64,000 nt of DNA, taken from the NCBI GenBank assembly GCA_036245805.1, contig BTRK01000005.1:17770984-17834983 (forward strand), given 5' to 3'. The position numbers were made by a program, and so were the translations under genes. The DNA comes from Pristionchus mayeri (lineage: Eukaryota > Nematoda > Chromadorea > Rhabditida > Neodiplogasteridae). Positions 57,701 through 64,000 of the stretch are shown piece after piece. Within the stretch, counting starts at the first letter, position 1. Each line of letters starts with the position of its first letter. Under the pieces are notes generated by a model. That model saw nothing but the letters and a program-made list of their open reading frames with translations, was not told where the DNA came from and ran no database searches.

Positions 57701-60700
57701 TGAACGGATGAAGAGAGGGAGAAAGTGAGAGAGAGAGAGACGGAATGAGAGGAGAGGAAAAGGAGGAGAAATATAAAGGAACGACCACTCGAGCGAATAA
57801 AAAGAGATAGGAAATACGATAAACAGTTCCCGATATATTTGTCGTAAATTCTATCAGACCGTGTAACTCGTGGAATTCTGGCCAATCTGGCAAGTAGATC
57901 ACATCGATAGGCAATGCAAACTTCATGGATCAATAGTCTTGATTGTTCCCTTTCTCCTAATTTGGGAGGAATCGACAACTCTCGCTCGCAGATTCGAGAA
58001 TGCGATAGGAATGCGCTCTCCATTGTCCATGCATGGAATGAGAATGGGGCAGTGGGAACCCTTCTGAGAGTTACTACGCCGAATCATTCACGCACAATGG
58101 TCTAATCTTGCTGCCAGTCCAGGAGATCTGGCCTTGAAACATTGAACATTCACATTGATCGTGAGCCAAATGACCCCTGGAGACCATTCAGTCTTTCTTT
58201 CAGATCGGACGCGCATTACGTTTGCATGACTTGACAGAGCATTGAAAAAGAAATGGAGTAACTCATTTGATCCGATTGTAAAAGTGAAACGGATCAAACG
58301 GAACAGAGGCAGCGTTTTGTTGACAACACTATTGTTGACTCCACCATGCTTCAAATCTTGAACGACTAAAAGCCATGACGCGACACGGTTTTGCGGATGC
58401 TTGGACAGTGATCTTTCAATTGGGGGCTGAAAAATAAAAGCGCAAAGAAGCTGTAGCATTTTGAGCAGACGAGACCAGTTCGCCATCAAAACTCATTTCC
58501 AGGATGAAAAATGAAGGGCTCATAGATCAGCCGAGGGGAGAAAACTCCCCATGGAACGAAGCAAGAGAGGGAATGGGAAGACCGACGGAAGGAAAACAAT
58601 AAAATGGAAATAAGACGAAGTAGGAGGAACAATCCTCATTTCACGAGTCTTCCCTTCGCTTGCGAGGGAACGGAAATCATCGGAGCAATTCAATTTCCAC
58701 CCCGACCAGCCAAAGTTTGCCAAACAAAAGATGGAATGCCAAGCTTCGAAAGATTCGTAAGCAGAGCCCCAACCTCTGGCCTTTCCACGAAAGGAAATGA
58801 TGGAATGAGGGTCTAATGCGATAACATAACATACAATCACAATGATTGACACGGGAAGATAACGCAGAAACGCAAGGCCCTTCTTTCTCTCTCTCTCTCG
58901 AGCATTAAAACCTGCGTGATTGACGTTGCAGGGAGGGTTGATGGATGAGGGATGCTCGTCACTCCGATCTCGATCCATTTCATAGGTCAAAATGATTTCC
59001 ACGTTTAAAAGTCAATCACAAGATCCTAGGAGAACAGAGAACAATGTTGTGTGGAATACTCGAGGAACGACACCCCGGGGTGCTCTCTGACCTCTCCCCT
59101 CCCTCTCTTTCTCTGACACTCTCTCTTATCCCTTCCTCTCTCCCTCCCAATCCTTCCCTTCCCCTTTCCCCATTCGCCCATCTCATCACCATCGCCTTCT
59201 GTGTACACATCGAGATGACGAGGAGATGAGAAGTGCTACCTTATGCGGGAGGAGGAGAGAGTGGGGTATGAGAGGGGAGGACGGAGAAAAAAGTAGATGG
59301 GATTCAAGGAGAACACAGTGCAGGATCATTGAATCAAAGGAATAGGTGAAAGACGACATTGTGGAACAATAGCCAAAAGACACCACCAGTAGAGATTACA
59401 TCCCGCGACGGAGCACAAATCATGAAATTTCGAAAAATCCGATACAAACGTAGATACAAAATTTTACACACATCCAAAAGCGCGTATTACTTATGTCAAG
59501 ATATCTAGAAAGGGAAGGACAGGGAGCAAGAGTTTCCACTCAATTCGAATTGTCGGCAACAAGGAGCAATCATCAGAACATGTGAACCGCTGCAGAATGT
59601 GGAGCGACTATCAAACAGGTGATATTCACAAAGTGGAGCGAATGGGGAAACTAAGAAATCACACAGATTTCTAAAGCGCAAGAGATTCTTTAATATGGAA
59701 AAATACATTTTAATTAATTAACATGATTCAATAAAAAGAACGTACATGCTGGGTGCGAATACTCGTCGATGGATGCCGAGTACTGCGAATGCGAAGAGCA
59801 TCGCGGGAAGGGCGATCGAGAAGACCTTGTGGTTGGACATCGAATCGAGGAACGGCATCTGAGAAAACTGACATGAGAACCTAGCAGAAAATAAACGGAA
59901 ACAACAATATTCAAATCAAAGGCTAAGATGCGATCATATAACATAAACAACAGTTGTTGGATTCATTACTCAATGAAAGAAAATAATTTCAAGCTCTATG
60001 GGTATCACTTGGCTTGTCACCTTCGTGCCACACCAATGGTACAACCATTTAACGTCCTAGCATAATTAATATTTTGTTCCTCCAGGGTAAAAAAAAAACC
60101 TCTAAACTAATATTATTAAACCAATCGCAACGAGATAGATAAATGCCCAATAGAACGTGCGCGTTTCAGCCATTTTAAGGCCTCTCAACACCAAGAATAT
60201 TCAATTTAAAACAAGACGATTCTTATCGGGGGCGTACCGTTCTGAGTGTGGGGTCGACGATCCATTGGTAGGAGGAGAGCAGCGTCGTCAGAGAGATCAC
60301 CAGCAGCACGACTGCAAGAGATTATTAGTGAATTAATTACATGCTTAGGAAAGTTACCCGCCGCCAAGAACTCAAACTGTTGTATTACTTTGCTCCCAAT
60401 AAGGTGATCTACGTTTCAAATAAAATGCCATTTTTTTCTCGCATGTGATGCCCGTGTTTCCACTCCCTTACTAGTTCCAGTGAATAGGTATCGCCCTGTT
60501 TTCCGAGAGTGCCCACTCACTTCTCCACTTGGTGGCTCTTGGCTGCATGTGTCCGATCACCTCCGTGAGGCGTCGTTCGAAGAACTTGAGGTCTGCAACT
60601 AAACAATGATTGACGCAATCCACGCTTCACAACGAGAAGGCTACCGTAATTCGGATCGATAACAGTCGCAGTACCGTACCCTCGCAGGCGGCGGATGCAT

Positions 60701-60713
60701 CATCGACGCTCAT
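54793..60713 (-). CDS. nepr-1: Nuclear envelope phosphatase regulatory subunit 1 (CNEP1R1/TMEM188)
   Basis: Six minus-strand exons (60680-60713, 60521-60592, 60238-60311, 59746-59858, 56209-56263, 54793-54855) join in frame to 136 residues; the human protein has 125. Partner of the CNEP1/Dullard phosphatase, which activates lipin at the nuclear envelope and limits membrane growth. The signature EDLKFFERRLTEVI and MQPRATKWR open the protein. Two membrane segments follow (VLLVISLTTLLSSYQWIVDP and VFSIALPAMLFAFAVLGIH), then RRVFAPSIIAARCREAL and SCDENGKLIVKP. The ATG at 60713 gives the family start; the frame stays open upstream to an acceptor near 60799, so a longer N-terminus is possible. Introns are long (3.5 kb before the fifth exon). 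It follows ngp-1 on the same strand, a pairing that I recall is also found in Caenorhabditis. Confidence 0.93.
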
Positions 60714-61385
60714 CTCTGCTCGCTGTTCTGCACGGGACGCCGATCGATTGGCCAGCTTGAGCGAGGGGTAGGTCAGAGTGGAGAAGGGAGGAGGACAGTC
60801 TGCAGAAGAGGCACACTATAACAACCACGGCACGATTATAGCATCACGCGAGACTAATTACTAGATGGATAGAAGAGAGCGGGAGTGGGGGATGATTAAA
60901 GTGCCCGTCGCTTTCCCCTCACTACCTTCCACATTTCGAGTAGTATCGGCGTAAGACTAGGAGAGAAGATATTCCATGGCAAGAAAACCAATACAACTAC
61001 TTATTCATTCACTACAGTTGCCAAACAAATCAATCATTTTATTCATACACATCTCACGTGTGTTTGGGCGATCTTATCACGAGCAAGAGCAAACAAAACA
61101 GAACGATTTGAATTCATTTTAATACACATTCTCTGAGGATAACAACAAGTGCGATTTCAGTGGTAAACATTTAAACTGGTCTCAGAGGAGTACCACCAGC
61201 GCGAGCGCAAAAAAAGGAAAGGAGTAGAGTAACAACACAACAGGGCGAGCAGACGCCTCGGAGCTATTTCAATAGATGGAATTTCGAATAACATCGTGAT
61301 GAAAAAGACTACAACAGCATAACAACAATAAAGATGGAGTGAGGAAGAGCTAACTAGAGCCGGGAAATGGGAGAGCAGCCGGGGA
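60714..61385. other. Interval between ngp-1 and nepr-1
   Basis: Only 672 bp separate the ngp-1 stop from the nepr-1 ATG, and a CTGCAG acceptor on the minus strand lies near 60799-60804, about 90 bases before the ATG. This could be an SL-type trans-splice site of a downstream operon gene, or the start of a 5' exon. Confidence 0.4.
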
Positions 61386-64000
61386 CTAGACCTGGTGCTT
61401 GACCTTCCTCTTCTTCTCCAGTTTCTTCCTCCACATGTTCGACTTGGCGACCGCCTTCTCATTCACCATCGAAATGGCGCCTGGACCACGAGGCTGCTGC
61501 TGCTTAGCCTGCACGAGATACTGTTATAATCAACAAGGAGGTATTGACTTATTGTATTTATGAATTTGACTGTTGCTTTTGGCAGTATTTCCCATGATCA
61601 CTACTTTCATAAATAACACGAGAAATGGCTACAACTCATGGCCAAAATTCTGTCCCCTCATCCCAACTACCGTAACGCCACCGTACCGCTGCTCCTGCGT
61701 CGAGGATGGAGGTGGCTCCACTCACGAGCGCCCTCTTCTTCTTCTCCGTCAACTTCTTGCCAGCTCGCTTTCCACGCTCGCGACGACGCACGATCTTACC
61801 CGTCTACAAGAACCATTAGCTATCACTTGAAGGACTCCAATCACAATTCTGCCCTACTGAACTACCATACCTCGCTCTTGACCATCTGCTTCTTCTGCTT
61901 CGCATCCGCCGCCTGATCCTCTTCGTCATTCTCCTCATAGTCCTGCACAACAATACAATTTGAATCTGACCCAGCGAGCTACTACCGTACCTCCATAGCT
62001 GCAATGTCCTCGTCGAGATCCGAGATTCCGGACATGTCGGTGAGGCCGGAGACGTTGCTTTCCAGGTCGGTCAGGTCTTCCTCCTCCTCGGCCTCCTCGC
62101 CCTGAAAAAAAAACAACAATGAATACACAAGATATTGTACAAATATATGAGAACTCAACTTCACCCAATCCCTGCAATCCCTCTTTTCCTACACCTGCCT
62201 CACCTCTCCTTCCTCTTTCTCCTCTCCCTCTCCCTCCTCATCGTCTCCGACAGTCGATCCCTTCTCCGACATCAACTCCGGCTCGTCGTCGTCCGCGCAC
62301 AACTCGTTGATCGGCGCCTCAAGTGTATTCGTAATCAGTTAATATATTTTCAAAAATAGATGTTGCATCCCATCAGGGTTCGCTAGATTTATCTATTTAC
62401 AGCATGTCTCTGAAGCGAGACTTTCGGGAATAAGAAAGTATCGACTCCGTTAAAACGGTTTCCTATTAATCAATTTTGTTGTAGGTTGCACATCGTATAA
62501 AAAGAAACACTATCCGATAAAAAAGTGAAATATGAAATTTGAGTGGGAGCCGCCTCTCACCTGGTCGAAGTCGACCTTGGCCCTCTCCTCACATCCAGGT
62601 GGAGGGTTGAAGTAGGGGATGCGACCACGCTGGAAGTCGTTCAGCATCACTTTAGACACCGCAGTGATGTCGGGCTCGCCACCCTGAAATTTATAGGTTA
62701 GTTCACGTTTATATCATGCCTCGAATCTATTCGAACGATATACTTCATATTTCAAATAGAAAATGAAACCATACAAAACAGACCTTTAGCAGTCTTCCGG
62801 TTCGATTGGCGATCTGAGTCATGAGGTCATCTCCGTCCTCCCACTTGTCGACCATGTACGTGCGAGCGAGATGTTCGGGACGACAACGATCGAGGATACC
62901 TTTAAAAATGGCTATTCATAGGATGCACATTGAAAACTCTGCATGGAGAAAGGGTGAGAATAAATATTTAGTCAATGAAAACAAATCGTTGGAATATAAT
63001 TAATATTCATATATTTTTTCAGTATCCACTGCTCAGATCGCATTGACGCGAACAGGCTCTCTAAATACATAATTCGCCTTGGTGACCTCAATACACCTAG
63101 TCAAATTCCTATTCTAAGATTAACCAAGCCCTCACCCTGTACGTGGTTCTCCGGGTCAGTCACGTTTTCCACTCGCACGACTCCCTTCAGAATCGTCTGC
63201 GTCTCCGTGTCACCCTGCACAAAATTTGTATTTAAATATTCTAAAAAAATCAATCCTCGATCATCTTGTTATCGTAACTTCCTACCGTACCCTTGGGTAG
63301 ACGACTCCGGGACAATCGATGAGGTAGATGCGCTTCATCAGCATCACATACTGCCACACCTGCGAGGATGGAATCACAGTATTTTTTTTTATATACCCGT
63401 ATCCCTTCTACCACTGAACATGAGATCCTAACAGATACAAGATCAGCGGGTACGTAATAGCCAACTGAAAGCTCTTCTCGCATTTCAACCACGAGTTCGA
63501 CATTCCCCTCCTTCGTACCTTGGTCTCTCCTGCGATGGGGGCCGTCTTGCACACCTTCTTCTTCCTCAGAGTGTTCACGATGGACGACTTGCCCACGTTG
63601 GGGTAACCGATGAACCCGACCGAGATCTGCAGATGGAGAAAATTAGGAAATCCAAATTTGCCAAGGGAGCACTTGTCCGTACTAGAACAACCGGGGTTGT
63701 GAGATCAACTGGAGCGAATACACCAATCAAAAATAAAAATTTTATTATAAGTGTCCAATCATGTGTTCTAACAAAAAATGGAATCATGAGTAGTTCTTTC
63801 GCAATCGAAGTCATTATCAAAGTAATCCATCACTTCGGCTTATCAATGTGCCTTAGAGACACAAAGTCAACTGTTGCGAAAATACCGAAAATAGTAGTCC
63901 TTGAATGGCGTGAAATAGGATACCTGCGGTTTCTCCTTGTGCAGCTTGGCGAACTGTCTGAGTAGATTTATGAGGGCGCCCTTTCCGAAGGAGTGCTGCA
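61386..64000 (-). CDS. ngp-1: Nucleolar GTP-binding protein 2 (GNL2/NOG2), 5' end outside the window
   Basis: GTPase needed for assembly and nuclear export of pre-60S ribosomal subunits. Visible exons from the window edge: 63924-64000, 63519-63626, 63291-63359, 63136-63214, 62784-62899, 62561-62683, 62204-62317, 61991-62101, 61871-61942, 61726-61803 and 61386-61508. They give [18 protein letters not shown], the P-loop [29 protein letters not shown] and the G3 motif [10 protein letters not shown]. As in all circularly permuted YlqF/NOG GTPases the G4 motif must precede these, and is beyond the edge. [20 protein letters not shown] with RIPYFNPPP is the conserved NOG2 block. The C-terminus is acidic ([14 protein letters not shown]) and then basic, ending KKRKVKHQV. 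First gene in a minus-strand row with nepr-1. Confidence 0.95.

Noticed and set aside
57421..58023. 200-codon Ser/Leu-rich frame on the minus strand in a nepr-1 intron
   Set aside because: Composition artefact of a GAGA-rich tract; lies inside a well-supported intron and has no family features.
1..64000. CRISPR arrays, bacterial operons or prophage features
   Set aside because: The spliced eukaryotic genes, nuclear transposons and absence of any direct-repeat/spacer pattern exclude them.

Overview
The window is nuclear DNA of a nematode. Genes are dense and split into many small exons, introns are short to medium with GT..AG ends, and all eight conserved protein-coding genes are close to Caenorhabditis proteins. 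The frequent donor GTACGG(TA), the modest acceptor consensus and the near-balanced base composition suggest a diplogastrid such as Pristionchus rather than Caenorhabditis; that placement is inference.

Layout. (1) 0.4-12.6 kb: a LAPTM-family lysosomal membrane protein on the minus strand. One intron holds a tRNA-Gly(TCC) and a 5'-truncated LINE, and a complete 6.17-kb Tc1/mariner-type transposon sits inside the LINE ORF2. That transposon has 1.43-kb inverted arms, each carrying a broken intron-containing copy of the ribosomal protein S15a gene, plus a DD34E transposase and a second divergent gene. (2) 13.3-24.4 kb: xrn-2, 34 exons on the plus strand, divergent from the LAPTM gene. One 3-kb intron contains a 1.6-kb foldback palindrome directly followed by a 1.27-kb non-coding mariner-like element. 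(3) 24.4-29.7 kb: a long non-coding stretch with three identical E-box-containing 12-mers. (4) 29.7-34.8 kb: rab-10 and a tandem rab-10 duplicate with two interchangeable first exons. (5) 35-38.1 kb: a TTAA-flanked MITE (sibling of one at 12 kb) and a second 5'-truncated LINE. (6) 39.4-40.4 kb: a G-rich tandem block containing four related hairpins with compensatory stem changes. (7) 40.8-43.3 kb: a TTBK-like casein-kinase-1 family kinase, minus strand. (8) 44.8-64 kb: three minus-strand genes in head-to-tail order, read from 64 kb downwards: ngp-1 (nucleolar GTPase GNL2/NOG2, cut by the window edge), nepr-1 (lipin phosphatase regulatory subunit) and an SLC66A2-like PQ-loop protein. A plus-strand multi-exon gene of a family I do not recognise is nested in a 5.3-kb intron of the last.

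The host genes serve RNA decay and transcription termination (xrn-2), endosome recycling (rab-10), 60S ribosome biogenesis (ngp-1), nuclear-envelope lipid control (nepr-1) and endolysosome or Golgi membranes (LAPTM, SLC66A2). Exon models were joined by hand; those reported as complete close in frame over every junction and give lengths close to the known families.
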